From Comamonadaceae bacterium (GTDB taxonomy: Bacteria; Pseudomonadota; Gammaproteobacteria; Burkholderiales; Burkholderiaceae_C), in assembly GCA_947450005.1 (NCBI GenBank), contig CANFTU010000003.1, positions 1 through 37,730 of the forward strand: DNA of 37,730 bases, written 5' to 3'. A program made the position numbers and the translations under genes. This document shows, one piece after another, positions 1-9,046 of this stretch (its first letter is position 1; the number at the start of each line of letters is the position of its first letter). The notes beneath the pieces are model-generated. The model worked only from the letters and a program-made list of their open reading frames with translations. It ran no database searches and had not been told where the DNA came from.

Positions 1-122
1 ACCATCCGCAAACCAGCCGACACATTGGGTCCCAGGGCCGGTGCGGCAACGCGGGTCATGATGAACGACAGGCCCCACAGCGCAGAGAGCGCCAACAGCT
101 GGAAAAAGTATTTCGCCTGCAA
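1..122 (-). CDS. EamA/DMT-family transporter, N-terminal fragment (runs off left edge), likely TTG start
   Basis: Reverse-complement translation LQAKYFFQLLALSALWGLSFIMTRVAAPALGPNVSAGLRM has the EamA N-terminal 'ALxWGxxFxxxR' pattern; lies just downstream of trpS on the same strand. Confidence 0.7.
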   Translation of the reverse strand, partial: MQAKYFFQLLALSALWGLSFIMTRVAAPALGPNVSAGLRM

Positions 123-146
123 GGGGACGCGCGCCGGGCGGACCGG

Positions 147-1442
147 CTATTCGGTTGGCGCGCTGAGCGCCTGCAGGGCTTGTCGCAAGGGGGGGTGGTC
201 CGCGTCAAAGGGCTCCAGGCGCTCCTGTAAAGCGGCCAAGGCGTCCACGCCGCGCGCTTTGAGCTGTGCAATCGACTGACCGGCCAGTTGAGGGCTGTCC
301 AGGCCCCGGCTTTGCAGCAGCACCGCGCCTTTGGCATCGACCAGTTTGAAATAAAAGCGGCCGTCCGCCTCGCGGTATTGCTTCAGGCTGGCGGTCTCGG
401 TTTTCACGGCTTTGGCGGTGGCTTTGACGCTCTGCGCCAAACCGCGCAGGCCCACCGCCTGGCGCAGGCAGGCCATAAACGGGGTGGCCACTGCGCGCGC
501 CTTGACCGCGCCTTGCAGCAGCAGGGCCTCGACCTCCTGCGGGTGGCCGATCAGGTGCTCGTAGCGCGCGCGCATCGGGCCAATCTCGCGGTCGATGCGC
601 TCGAACAGCAGGTCTTTGGCCTCGCCCCAGGCGATGCCTTGCGCGAACGCCTGTGCCAGCGCGGCGGTTTCCTCTGCGCTGGCAAAGGCCTGGTAAATCT
701 GGAACAGGGCGCTGCCCTCGGTGTCTTTGGGCTCGCCCGGCGTGCGCGAGTCGGTCTTGATGCCTGCAATCAACTTCTTGAGTTCGGCGCGCGGCGCAAA
801 CAGCGGAATGGTGTTGTCGTAGCTCTTGCTCATCTTGCGCCCGTCCAGGCCGGGCAGGGTGGCAACCGATTCTTCAATCGCCGCTTGCGGCGGCACAAAG
901 TGCTCGCCATAGCGGTGGTTGAAGCTGTGCGCCATGTCGCGCGCCATTTCGATGTGCTGCACTTGGTCCCGTCCCACGGGCACGTGGTGCGCGTTGAACA
1001 TCAAAATATCCGCGCCCATCAGCACCGGGTACATAAACAGGCCCGCACTCACATCGGCATCCGGGTCCAGCCCTGCGGCATGGTTTTTGTCGACCGAGGC
1101 TTTGTAGGCGTGTGCGCGGTTGAGAATGCCTTTGCCTGTCACGCAGGTCAGAAACCAGGTGAGTTCCGGGATCTCAGGGATGTCCGATTGCCGGTAAAAC
1201 ACCACCCGTTCAGGGTCCAGCCCGGCGGCCAGCCAGCTCGCGGCGATCTCCAAGGTACTGCGCTGGATGCGCGCCGGCTCGTCGATTTTGATCAGGGCGT
1301 GGTAGTCGGCCAGGAAGTAATAGCTCTCCACCCCGTCGCGCAGGCTGGCCTGGACCGAGGGGCGGATGGAGCCCACGTAATTGCCCAAATGGGGCGTGCC
1401 GGAGGTGGTGATACCGGTGAGGAAGCGGATGTTTGCGGTCAT
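147..1442 (-). CDS. trpS: Tryptophan--tRNA ligase with C-terminal extension
   Basis: TSGTPHLGNYVG (HIGH-like), VGRDQVQHIEMARD, KMSKSYDN (KMSKS) motifs; 431 aa. Confidence 0.97.
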   Translation of the reverse strand: MTANIRFLTGITTSGTPHLGNYVGSIRPSVQASLRDGVESYYFLADYHALIKIDEPARIQRSTLEIAASWLAAGLDPERVVFYRQSDIPEIPELTWFLTCVTGKGILNRAHAYKASVDKNHAAGLDPDADVSAGLFMYPVLMGADILMFNAHHVPVGRDQVQHIEMARDMAHSFNHRYGEHFVPPQAAIEESVATLPGLDGRKMSKSYDNTIPLFAPRAELKKLIAGIKTDSRTPGEPKDTEGSALFQIYQAFASAEETAALAQAFAQGIAWGEAKDLLFERIDREIGPMRARYEHLIGHPQEVEALLLQGAVKARAVATPFMACLRQAVGLRGLAQSVKATAKAVKTETASLKQYREADGRFYFKLVDAKGAVLLQSRGLDSPQLAGQSIAQLKARGVDALAALQERLEPFDADHPPLRQALQALSAPTE

Positions 1443-2122
1443 TGGGCAGGTGCCGCGTTCAGGACTGCGGCCAAGGGGCTGAGTAAAAAGTCAAGGGCGA
1501 TGAAGTTCAGTGCCATCAAGGGGCGCATCCAGTAGTCATCAATGATTTTGGTCACCACCAGCGCCATCACGATGAAAAAGCCCCAGCGCTCGATTTTGGA
1601 GAACGCCACCGCCGCACGGTAGGGCAAGAGGCCGGTGAGCATGCGCCCGCCGTCCAGCGGGGGAAGGGGAAACAGGTTGAAGACGCACATCACCACATTA
1701 ACCAGCACACCGCCTTCGCACATTTTGATGAAAAACACCTCGCTCACGCCCGCGCCTTGTAGCAGGTAGAGCGCCGCGCCCCAGATCAGGCCCATGGCGA
1801 AGTTGGAGGCCGGGCCGGCCAGGGCCACCCAGACCATGTCTCTTTTGGGGCTGTGTAAGTTGCCATAGCGAACCGGCAGCGGTTTGGCAAAGCCAAAGAC
1901 CAGCGCGCCGCTGGTGGCGAAATACAGCAGCAGCGGCATCAGGATGGTGCCCATCAGATCGATGTGCGGGATGGGGTTGAGGGTGACCCGCCCCAGCACC
2001 CAGGCGGTGTCGTCACCAAAGTACCGCGCGGCATACCCGTGCGCGGCCTCATGCGCCGTGATGGCAAATACCACCGGAAGCGCGTAAATCGCAACGGTTT
2101 GGATCAGATGGGCGATGTCCAC
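1439..2122 (-). CDS. Site-2 protease (M50) family membrane metallopeptidase
   Basis: HEXXH in ITAHEAAHGYAARYFGDDTAWVLGRVTLNPIPHID and NLFPLPPLDGGRM; GTG start at 2122 (VDIAHLIQTVAIY) preferred over the longer ORF that overlaps the YciO gene. Confidence 0.9.
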   Translation of the reverse strand: MDIAHLIQTVAIYALPVVFAITAHEAAHGYAARYFGDDTAWVLGRVTLNPIPHIDLMGTILMPLLLYFATSGALVFGFAKPLPVRYGNLHSPKRDMVWVALAGPASNFAMGLIWGAALYLLQGAGVSEVFFIKMCEGGVLVNVVMCVFNLFPLPPLDGGRMLTGLLPYRAAVAFSKIERWGFFIVMALVVTKIIDDYWMRPLMALNFIALDFLLSPLAAVLNAAPAQ

Positions 2123-2153
2123 AGGCGGGTCCGTTTCAAGTTCAAGGGCGACT

Positions 2154-2777
2154 CTACAGGCCCAGCACGGCCAGGGCGCCGCGTCCCACGCGCACAACCG
2201 CCATCTCGTCGCCAGTGAGGTCGACCACGGTCGTCGGCTCCATCGGGCACGCACCGGCGTCCAGTACCGCCGCGATCTGGTGTTCGAAGCGTTCCCGGAT
2301 GTCTTGTGCGTCGTTCATCGGCTCGGTCTCACCCGGGGGAATCAGAGTGGTAGCCAGTAGCGGCGCACCCAGCAGGGCCAGCAGGTCCTGCAACACTTTG
2401 TGGTCCGGCAGGCGCAGGCCAATGGTTTTGCGCGCCGGGTGGCTGAGGCGGCGCGGCACCTCCTTGCTGGCTTCCAGGATGAAGGTGTAAGGGCCGGGCG
2501 TCGCACTTTTGAGCAACCGGAACTGCCGGTTGTCGACGCGGGCGTAGCTGGCCAATTCGCTGAGGTCGCGGCACAGCAGGGTCAGGTGGTGCTTGTCGTC
2601 CACGCCGCGGATGCGACGCAGGTTGTCGGCCGCGGCCTTGTCGTCGAGGTGGCAGACCAGCGCGTAACTGGAGTCCGTAGGAACCGCCAATACGCTGCCC
2701 TTTTCCAGCATCGCCACGGCCTGTTTGAGCAGGCGCGCTTGCGGGTTGTCCGGGTGGACTTCAAAGAGTTGGGCCAT
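2154..2777 (-). CDS. yciO: YrdC/Sua5/YciO-family protein (L-threonylcarbamoyladenylate synthase-like)
   Basis: PTDSSYALVC, KHHLTLLCRDLSE, SATPGPYTFILEASKEVPRR, KTIGLRLPDH. Confidence 0.9.
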   Translation of the reverse strand: MAQLFEVHPDNPQARLLKQAVAMLEKGSVLAVPTDSSYALVCHLDDKAAADNLRRIRGVDDKHHLTLLCRDLSELASYARVDNRQFRLLKSATPGPYTFILEASKEVPRRLSHPARKTIGLRLPDHKVLQDLLALLGAPLLATTLIPPGETEPMNDAQDIRERFEHQIAAVLDAGACPMEPTTVVDLTGDEMAVVRVGRGALAVLGL

Positions 2778-2802
2778 ACCGGGCTGTGCGCAGGCGGCGC
2801 GT

Positions 2803-3657
2803 TCAGTGGATGCGCGAGGCCAGCAACTCCCATACGGGTGTCAATGACCCCGGAAGGTAGGGCAGGCTGCCCAGATCGGTGTGGCTCTCATCCGGGCTGT
2901 GGAAGTCGCTGCCGCGGGATGCGGCCAGGCCGTAATCGCTGGCGGCGGCGCCATAGGTCAGGTATTCGGCGCTGGTGTGGCTGCCGGTCACCACCTCAAC
3001 ACCGGCGCCGCCATGGCCTTTGAATTCGGTGAACAGCGCGAATTCCTCATTGGCGCTGAACTTGTAGCGCGCCGGATGCGCAATCACCGCCACGCCACCG
3101 GCACCCGTGATCCACGCTACGGCATCGCCCAGGGTGGCCCAGCGGTGCGGCACGTAGCCGGGCTTGCCTGCGGCCAGGTATTTACGGAACACGGCATTCG
3201 TATCCGGACACACACCGGCTTCAACCAGGTAGCGCGCGAAGTGCGAGCGTGAAATCAGCTCCGGGTTGCCCACATACTTGAGGGCGCCTTCAAAGACGCC
3301 TGGGATGCCCACACGGGCCAGTTCGGCTGCCATGTCACGCGCCCGCGCGGTGCGTCCGCCCCGCGTTGCGGTCAGGCCTGCGCAAAGCGCAGCGTTCTCC
3401 GGGTCGATGCCGAGTCCGAGGATATGGACTGTCTGGTTCAAAAAGGTGACTGAAATCTCGACCCCGCAGACATAGCGGATGCCACACGCCTTGGCCGCCG
3501 CGGCCGCCCTTTCTTGTCCGCCCACTTCATCGTGGTCTGTCAATGCCCACAGCTCCACGCCGTTGGCAGCGGCGCGCGCGGCAAGTTCTTCGGGGGTCAG
3601 GGTGCCGTCAGAGACCACGGAGTGGCAATGCAGGTCGGCGTTCAGGATGGAGTTCAC
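2803..3657 (-). CDS. PHP-domain phosphoesterase (3',5'-nucleoside bisphosphate phosphatase / RNase AM-like)
   Basis: DLHCHSVVSDGTLTPEELAARAAANGVELWALTDHDEVGG PHP metal-binding motifs; adjacency to yciO. Confidence 0.9.
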   Translation of the reverse strand: MNSILNADLHCHSVVSDGTLTPEELAARAAANGVELWALTDHDEVGGQERAAAAAKACGIRYVCGVEISVTFLNQTVHILGLGIDPENAALCAGLTATRGGRTARARDMAAELARVGIPGVFEGALKYVGNPELISRSHFARYLVEAGVCPDTNAVFRKYLAAGKPGYVPHRWATLGDAVAWITGAGGVAVIAHPARYKFSANEEFALFTEFKGHGGAGVEVVTGSHTSAEYLTYGAAASDYGLAASRGSDFHSPDESHTDLGSLPYLPGSLTPVWELLASRIH

Positions 3658-3693
3658 CCGTGGATTTTAGGCGCTGGGTCTTTCGGCGCGGCG

Positions 3694-4323
3694 TCAAAAG
3701 CCCGCTGCCGCCGTAAAGGCCAGGCGGGCACCGGTTAACGGATGTACAAAAGCCAAATCGCGTGCATGCAGCAGCAGGCGGGGTGCTTGGGTTGCGATAT
3801 CCGGCGGCGCGTACAGCGCGTCACCCTGGATCGGGTGCCCGATAGCCTGCATGTGCACGCGCAGCTGGTGGCTACGACCGGTGACGGGCTGCAGCTCAAA
3901 TCGGCTGGCGGGAGTGGCTCCATCCACATGCGCCACACAGCGCCAGTGGGTCTGGCTGGGCTGGCCGCGCGGATCCACGCGGCGCAGGGGGCGAGCTTGC
4001 CAGTCCGCCCAAACCGGCAGGTCGATCAGCTGCCAGAGGGGGTCCACGGGTAGCAGGCCGTCCACGATTGCCACATAGGTTTTATCAACTAGGCGGGCTT
4101 CAAACAGCGCGCTCAACGCCCGCTGCATGTGCGCGCCACGGGCCATCAGCATCAAACCGCTGGTGGCCATGTCCAGCCGGTGGACCACCAACGCGTCGGG
4201 GTACAGCACTTGCACCCGCGCGCTCAGGCAGTCTTGCTTATCGGCGCCACGTCCAGGCACGGCCAAGAGGCCGGGGGGTTTGTGCAAGACCAGCAGGCTG
4301 TCGTCGGCAAAGACGATATCCAC
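3694..4323 (-). CDS. RluA-family pseudouridine synthase
   Basis: LHKPPGLLAVPGRG, VVHRLDMATSGLMLMARG (RluA catalytic HRLDxxTSG), PVTGRSHQLRVHMQAIGHPIQGDALY. Confidence 0.93.
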   Translation of the reverse strand: MDIVFADDSLLVLHKPPGLLAVPGRGADKQDCLSARVQVLYPDALVVHRLDMATSGLMLMARGAHMQRALSALFEARLVDKTYVAIVDGLLPVDPLWQLIDLPVWADWQARPLRRVDPRGQPSQTHWRCVAHVDGATPASRFELQPVTGRSHQLRVHMQAIGHPIQGDALYAPPDIATQAPRLLLHARDLAFVHPLTGARLAFTAAAGF

Positions 4324-4346
4324 ACCGCTGACTGGCGCGGCAGATT

Positions 4347-4853
4347 TCAGGGCTTGCCCAGGTAATCGCGCTTACCGATCTCCACGCCGTTGTGGCGCAG
4401 GATGGCGTAGACCATGGAGCTGTGGAAATAGATATTGGGCAGGGCGTGGCCCAGCAAAAACTGCATGCCGGTGTAATGGGTTTCGGTGTCGCCGCGTTTG
4501 GTCACGATGGCTTTGTCTTCGGTCCCATCAATTTGCGCGGCCGTGAAGCTGTTCACAAAAGCCACGGTTTTGGCCAGACGCGCCTGCAAGTCGGCCAGCG
4601 TGACTTCCTTGTCCTCGTAGGCGGGGATGTCGACCCCGGCCAGCCGGGCCATGACGCCTTTGGCGGTGTCGGAGGCAATCTGCACCTGGCGGCTCATGGG
4701 CAGCATGTCGGGGAACAGGCGGTAATGGGTTAGCGTGGTGACGTCGATTTTTTTGGCGTCCACATGCTTTTGCGCGACATCGAGGATGTGACTGAGGTTG
4801 TTTAGGGCGTTGGCAATGCGCGGTGCGCTGGCCAGGTACATGGAAATGGTCAT
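4347..4853 (-). CDS. DUF1993 family protein
   Basis: MTISMYLASAPRIANALNNLSHILDVAQKHVDAKKI... HALPNIYFHSSMVYAILRHNGVEIGKRDYLG; internal ATG at 4853 preferred. Confidence 0.8.
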   Translation of the reverse strand: MTISMYLASAPRIANALNNLSHILDVAQKHVDAKKIDVTTLTHYRLFPDMLPMSRQVQIASDTAKGVMARLAGVDIPAYEDKEVTLADLQARLAKTVAFVNSFTAAQIDGTEDKAIVTKRGDTETHYTGMQFLLGHALPNIYFHSSMVYAILRHNGVEIGKRDYLGKP

Positions 4854-5033
4854 GAAGGAATCTCTTTGGGGTTGGAGTGGGAAGGGGATGCGCACAAGAC
4901 ACGCCTCCCGGCGCGTTCTGTGGTGCGGGTCATCTTATCGCCTTGCGGATGTTTCCCCCCGGGCGGGCGGGCCGGGCCCTGCGACAATGTGCGCTGTTTT
5001 GTCCAACCACGGCGCTGCTGCCCTTTTTTCCCT

Positions 5034-5558
5034 ATGGCCACCTCTGTTTTCAACGTTCGCCCCGCCACCAACCGCGATGCCAAAGCCATTGCCCAACTGC
5101 ATAACGCCACGGTGAAAGAGGCGTTCAAGGGCATGCTGGGCGACTTGGACGTTGCGATCATGCCCTTGGCCGAACGCGAGCGCTATTGGGCAGAGGCCAT
5201 TCAGTACGCGGAGCCGCAGGTGCAAGTGGCCTTGCATGGTGCCAAGATCATTGGTTTTGTGGGATACGACCGCAGCCGTGACGACGGTACGCCAGCCACC
5301 ATGGGTGAGATCTGGGCCATGTATGTCGATACCGATTTCTGGGGTCTGGGGGCCGGACTGTCCTTGTGGGATGCCGCGCTAGAAGGCCTGATCGACGAGG
5401 AGTGCACCCACGTCAGCGTCTGGGTTCCTCTGGCCAACGACCGGGCTTTGCGCTTTTTTGAGTTGGCCGGTTTCAAGCGGGAAATGGCCACCGCCAAGAC
5501 CGTACCGATTGGCGGCGTGAAGGTTGAGGAAATCCGCCTGCAGCGCGCCCTGGGCTGA
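5034..5558 (+). CDS. GNAT family N-acetyltransferase
   Basis: VFNVRPATNRDAKAIAQLHNAT, MGEIWAMYVDTDFWGLGAGLSLWDAAL (acetyl-CoA loop), ANDRALRFFELAGFKREM; start at ATG 5034. Confidence 0.88.
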   Translation: MATSVFNVRPATNRDAKAIAQLHNATVKEAFKGMLGDLDVAIMPLAERERYWAEAIQYAEPQVQVALHGAKIIGFVGYDRSRDDGTPATMGEIWAMYVDTDFWGLGAGLSLWDAALEGLIDEECTHVSVWVPLANDRALRFFELAGFKREMATAKTVPIGGVKVEEIRLQRALG

Positions 5559-5579
5559 TCGTCCGCTGGTCGGTCTGCA

Positions 5580-6551
5580 TTGAACCCATCGACTGTCACC
5601 GAGGCCCCTGCAGCCAAGTCGCCCATGGCGCTGGGAATTGCCATGGGTATGCTGGGGGCTGTCGGGTTTTCGGGTAAGGCCATCATCGTCAAACTGGCCT
5701 ACCGCCACGGGGTGGACACCGTCACGTTCTTGATGCTGCGCATGCTGCTGTCCCTGCCATTTTTTATGGCCATGGTCTGGTGGACGCAGCACCGCAAAGG
5801 GGCGGCGCCCGTGCGCTTGCGCATGCGCGAATGGCTGGGTGTGGTGTGGCTGGGGTTTTGCGGCTACTACCTGGCAAGCTTTTTAGACTTTGCCGGGTTG
5901 CAGTACGTCAGTGCCTCCATGGAGCGGCTGATTTTGTATTTGTACCCGACCCTGGTTTTGCTGCTGGGGATCGTGTTGTACGGCAAGCGCGCCAGCCGTT
6001 ACCAGTGGATGGGTATGGCGGTCAGTTATGCCGGCGTTGTAGCGGTATTTGTGCATGAGCTGAATCTGACCGGCGCGGATGGCGGCGTGGGCATTGGCGC
6101 TGCCTTGGTGTTTGGCAGCGCGGTGAGCTACGCCTTGTATTTGTCTTACAGCGGGGAACTGGTGGGCCGCCTGGGGGCTTTGCGTCTGGTCGGCTTGGCC
6201 AGTTGCGTGGCCTGCGTGCTGTGTGTGGGGCAATTTGTGCTGCTGCGCCCGGTCAGTCTGGTGGCGGAGCTGGGCGCCGACGTGTGGTGGCTGTCGGTGG
6301 TCAACGCCAGTTTGTGCACGGTGTTGCCGGTTTTGCTGGTGATGTTGTCCATTGAGCGCATCGGTTCCGCCCTGGCCTCGCAAGCGGGGATGGTGGGTCC
6401 CATGTCCACGCTGGTGATGGCCGCATTGGTGCTGGATGAGCCGCTCAGCCCCTGGTTGCTGCTGGGAACGGCGTTGGTGATGTCAGGCGTTTTCATTTGC
6501 AGCCGGCGGGAGGCGCACGCCAGCAGCCCGCCACCATCTCCGGTGGAGTAG
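5580..6551 (+). CDS. EamA/DMT-family transporter
   Basis: Two repeated ~5-TM halves, e.g. GAVGFSGKAIIVKLAYRHGVDTVTFLMLRML and ASQAGMVGPMSTLVMAALVLDEPLSPW; TTG start. Confidence 0.9.
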   Translation: MNPSTVTEAPAAKSPMALGIAMGMLGAVGFSGKAIIVKLAYRHGVDTVTFLMLRMLLSLPFFMAMVWWTQHRKGAAPVRLRMREWLGVVWLGFCGYYLASFLDFAGLQYVSASMERLILYLYPTLVLLLGIVLYGKRASRYQWMGMAVSYAGVVAVFVHELNLTGADGGVGIGAALVFGSAVSYALYLSYSGELVGRLGALRLVGLASCVACVLCVGQFVLLRPVSLVAELGADVWWLSVVNASLCTVLPVLLVMLSIERIGSALASQAGMVGPMSTLVMAALVLDEPLSPWLLLGTALVMSGVFICSRREAHASSPPPSPVE

Positions 6552-6600
6552 ATTCGGACTTGTTGCTTCGTTAACCTGTTTTCTTTTTTTTGGAGTTTGT

Positions 6601-7602
6601 ATGTCGGCTTCCCCCCAAACGTCCCGCTCGGTCCAGGTGAATCAGTACGGCGGTCCTGAGCAGTTGCAAGTGGTCAACCTGAGTGTGGGCGAGCCCGGCC
6701 CCGGCGAGGTGCGCATTCGCCACCATGCCGCCGGCCTGAACTACACCGACGTGTATTTCCGTACCGGCCTGTATCCGCTGCCGGTTCCGCTGCAACTGGG
6801 TATGGAAGCAGCAGGCGTGATCGAGGCGGTGGGCGCGGGCGTGACGCATCTGAAGGTGGGTGACCGCGCGGCCTATGCCAGCCAACCCCCCGGCGCGTAC
6901 TGCGAGCTGCGCGTGATGCCGGCCAAGTGCGTCTGCAAATTGCCGGATGCCATCAGCTTTGAGACCGGCGCGGCCATGATGCTCAAAGGCTTGACGGTGC
7001 AGTACCTGCTCAAGCGCACCCAGCCGCAAGGCGGACTGCACGCAGGCGACACCGTGCTGTTCCACGCCGCAGCCGGTGGGGTCGGTTTGATCTTCTGCCA
7101 ATGGGCCAAAGCACTCGGTATCCATGTGATTGGTACCGCCGGTAGCGAAGCCAAATGCGCCTTGGCGCGCGAAGCGGGCGCGGCCCATGTGATCAATTAC
7201 GCCACCGAAGACTTTGAGGCGCGGGTCAAAGAGATCACCGGCGGTAAAGGCGTCAAAGTGGTCTATGACGCGGTGGGCAAGGACACCTGGGACAAATCCC
7301 TGAATTGCCTGTCCATGTTTGGCTTGATGGTCAGCTTTGGCAATGCATCCGGCCCCGTCGCTCCGTTCTCACCCGGCATCCTGGCGCCCAAGGGTTCGCT
7401 GTACGTCACCCGCCCAACACTGTTTATGCATATTTCCACCCGCGAAAGCACCCAGGAAATGGCCGATGACTTGTTTGAAGCGGTCACCAGCGGCAAGGTC
7501 AAGATCCGTATCGACCAGACCTATAAGCTGGAAGACGCAGCGCAGGCCCACCGCGATCTGGAAGCGCGCAAGACCACCGGCTGCACCGTGTTCACGTTGT
7601 AA
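6601..7602 (+). CDS. qor: NADPH:quinone oxidoreductase (zinc-independent MDR superfamily)
   Basis: VNQYGGPEQLQV, HHAAGLNYTDVYFRTGLYP, FHAAAGGVGLIFCQWAKALG nucleotide-binding motif. Confidence 0.9.
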   Translation: MSASPQTSRSVQVNQYGGPEQLQVVNLSVGEPGPGEVRIRHHAAGLNYTDVYFRTGLYPLPVPLQLGMEAAGVIEAVGAGVTHLKVGDRAAYASQPPGAYCELRVMPAKCVCKLPDAISFETGAAMMLKGLTVQYLLKRTQPQGGLHAGDTVLFHAAAGGVGLIFCQWAKALGIHVIGTAGSEAKCALAREAGAAHVINYATEDFEARVKEITGGKGVKVVYDAVGKDTWDKSLNCLSMFGLMVSFGNASGPVAPFSPGILAPKGSLYVTRPTLFMHISTRESTQEMADDLFEAVTSGKVKIRIDQTYKLEDAAQAHRDLEARKTTGCTVFTL

Positions 7603-7649
7603 GCGCCCATGGCTGTGGTGAAGTTCGTCGATCAAAGAGGGTTTCGTTG

Positions 7650-8552
7650 ATGCAAAAGCGATGGGGCTTGTGGCTGGCGGGTATGGCACTCGCGGCGGTG
7701 CCAATGCTTGCGGCCTATGGGCAGGATGGCCCGGGCCCGTCTGCGCCCGGTGGCTCGGCGGTACCCCCGGCCAACTTTGACAGCGCCTTGCGCAACGAGG
7801 GCAACTGGTATGTCTCCTGGGGCTACAGCCGGCAGCAATACGCGCCTTCGGACATCCACGTCAGCCAGCCCGATATCGGCAGCGACTTTGTCGTGCACAA
7901 CGCCCGCGCGAGCGACTTTCCCTCCAGCCCGGAAGACACGGTGAGCTCGCTCTTCAATCTCGATTTGACCAACCCGCAGGAGAACATCCGCATCGGCAAA
8001 TTTTTGAATCTGGAGAAAACCTTTGCCGTGGAGCTGTCAATCGACCATAGCAAATACAACGTGGACCTCGGACAGACAGTTGCGGTGACCGGAACCGTCA
8101 AAAACGCGTCCTACAACAAGGACATGGTGGTTACGTCGGATAACTTCGGATACAACTTGCACAACGGGTTGAACCACATCATGGTCAACGCGGTCTGGTT
8201 GCGCCATTTGCGTGGGCCGGAAAAACAGCCCGGCGATTTGCAATTGATCAGCCGGGTTGGCGCGGGCATTTTGCTGCCCCATGCGGACAACACGATATTC
8301 AGCAATGCCAACGAAGTTGGACCCAAAAACAGCAACATCTGCTGTTTCAGCAGCGGCGCCTGGTGGCAGTTGAACGGCTGGACCGCCGGTGCCGAAGTGG
8401 GTCTGCGCTACCGCGTGTACAAAACCATGTACCTCGAACTGACGGTGAAGGGCGCCTATGGCGTATTGCGCAGTGTGCCGGTCTACAAAGGTACGGCAGA
8501 CCAAACGATTTGGATGAGCGAAGAGGTTTTGTCGACCGGCTTCCTCTTTTAA
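7650..8552 (+). CDS. Secreted putative outer-membrane beta-barrel protein, function unknown
   Basis: N-terminal signal peptide ([25 protein letters not shown]), alternating amphipathic strands, C-terminal ...STGFLF ending in Phe. Confidence 0.65.
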   Translation: MQKRWGLWLAGMALAAVPMLAAYGQDGPGPSAPGGSAVPPANFDSALRNEGNWYVSWGYSRQQYAPSDIHVSQPDIGSDFVVHNARASDFPSSPEDTVSSLFNLDLTNPQENIRIGKFLNLEKTFAVELSIDHSKYNVDLGQTVAVTGTVKNASYNKDMVVTSDNFGYNLHNGLNHIMVNAVWLRHLRGPEKQPGDLQLISRVGAGILLPHADNTIFSNANEVGPKNSNICCFSSGAWWQLNGWTAGAEVGLRYRVYKTMYLELTVKGAYGVLRSVPVYKGTADQTIWMSEEVLSTGFLF

Positions 8553-9046
8553 CCGGCGCGACGCACCCGCAGGAGTTCATCCAGAATCAAGCAGCCAGCG
8601 CCCAGCGTGATGGCGCTGTCGGCCAGGTTGAATGCCGGAAAATGCCAACCCGCAGCATAAAAATCCAGAAAGTCGATCACGTAACCATAGACCACGCGGT
8701 CGATCAAATTACCCACCGCGCCGCCCAGCACACAGGTCAGCGCAAAACAGAACAGGCGCTGCCCGGCGTGGCTGTGCAGCAGGTACACAATCAGCAGCGA
8801 CGCGCCCGCTGACAGGCCCGCAAACATCCAGCGCTGCCAGCCTCCGGCATCCGCCAAAAATGAGAAGGCAGCTCCGCTGTTGTGAACCCGCACGATATTG
8901 AAAAAGCTGGTGATGGGCGTGCCTTCTCCCAGGTTGTACAGGCCCGCGATGAGCACCTTACTCACCTGGTCCGCCAGCACCAGCACCAGCGCCAGTGCCA
9001 GCCAGTGCATCAGCTTGAAACCGCCCGCACCGCCGCGCCGCGCCAT
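8549..9046 (-). CDS. lspA: Lipoprotein signal peptidase (signal peptidase II)
   Basis: [68 protein letters not shown] at 9046 overlaps the ileS stop. Confidence 0.96.
   Translation of the reverse strand: MARRGGAGGFKLMHWLALALVLVLADQVSKVLIAGLYNLGEGTPITSFFNIVRVHNSGAAFSFLADAGGWQRWMFAGLSAGASLLIVYLLHSHAGQRLFCFALTCVLGGAVGNLIDRVVYGYVIDFLDFYAAGWHFPAFNLADSAITLGAGCLILDELLRVRRAG

Noticed and set aside
288-1535. 415-aa plus-strand ORF opposite trpS
   Set aside because: Shadow ORF of a GC-rich essential gene; Ala/Arg/Gln/His-rich composition, no recognisable motif.
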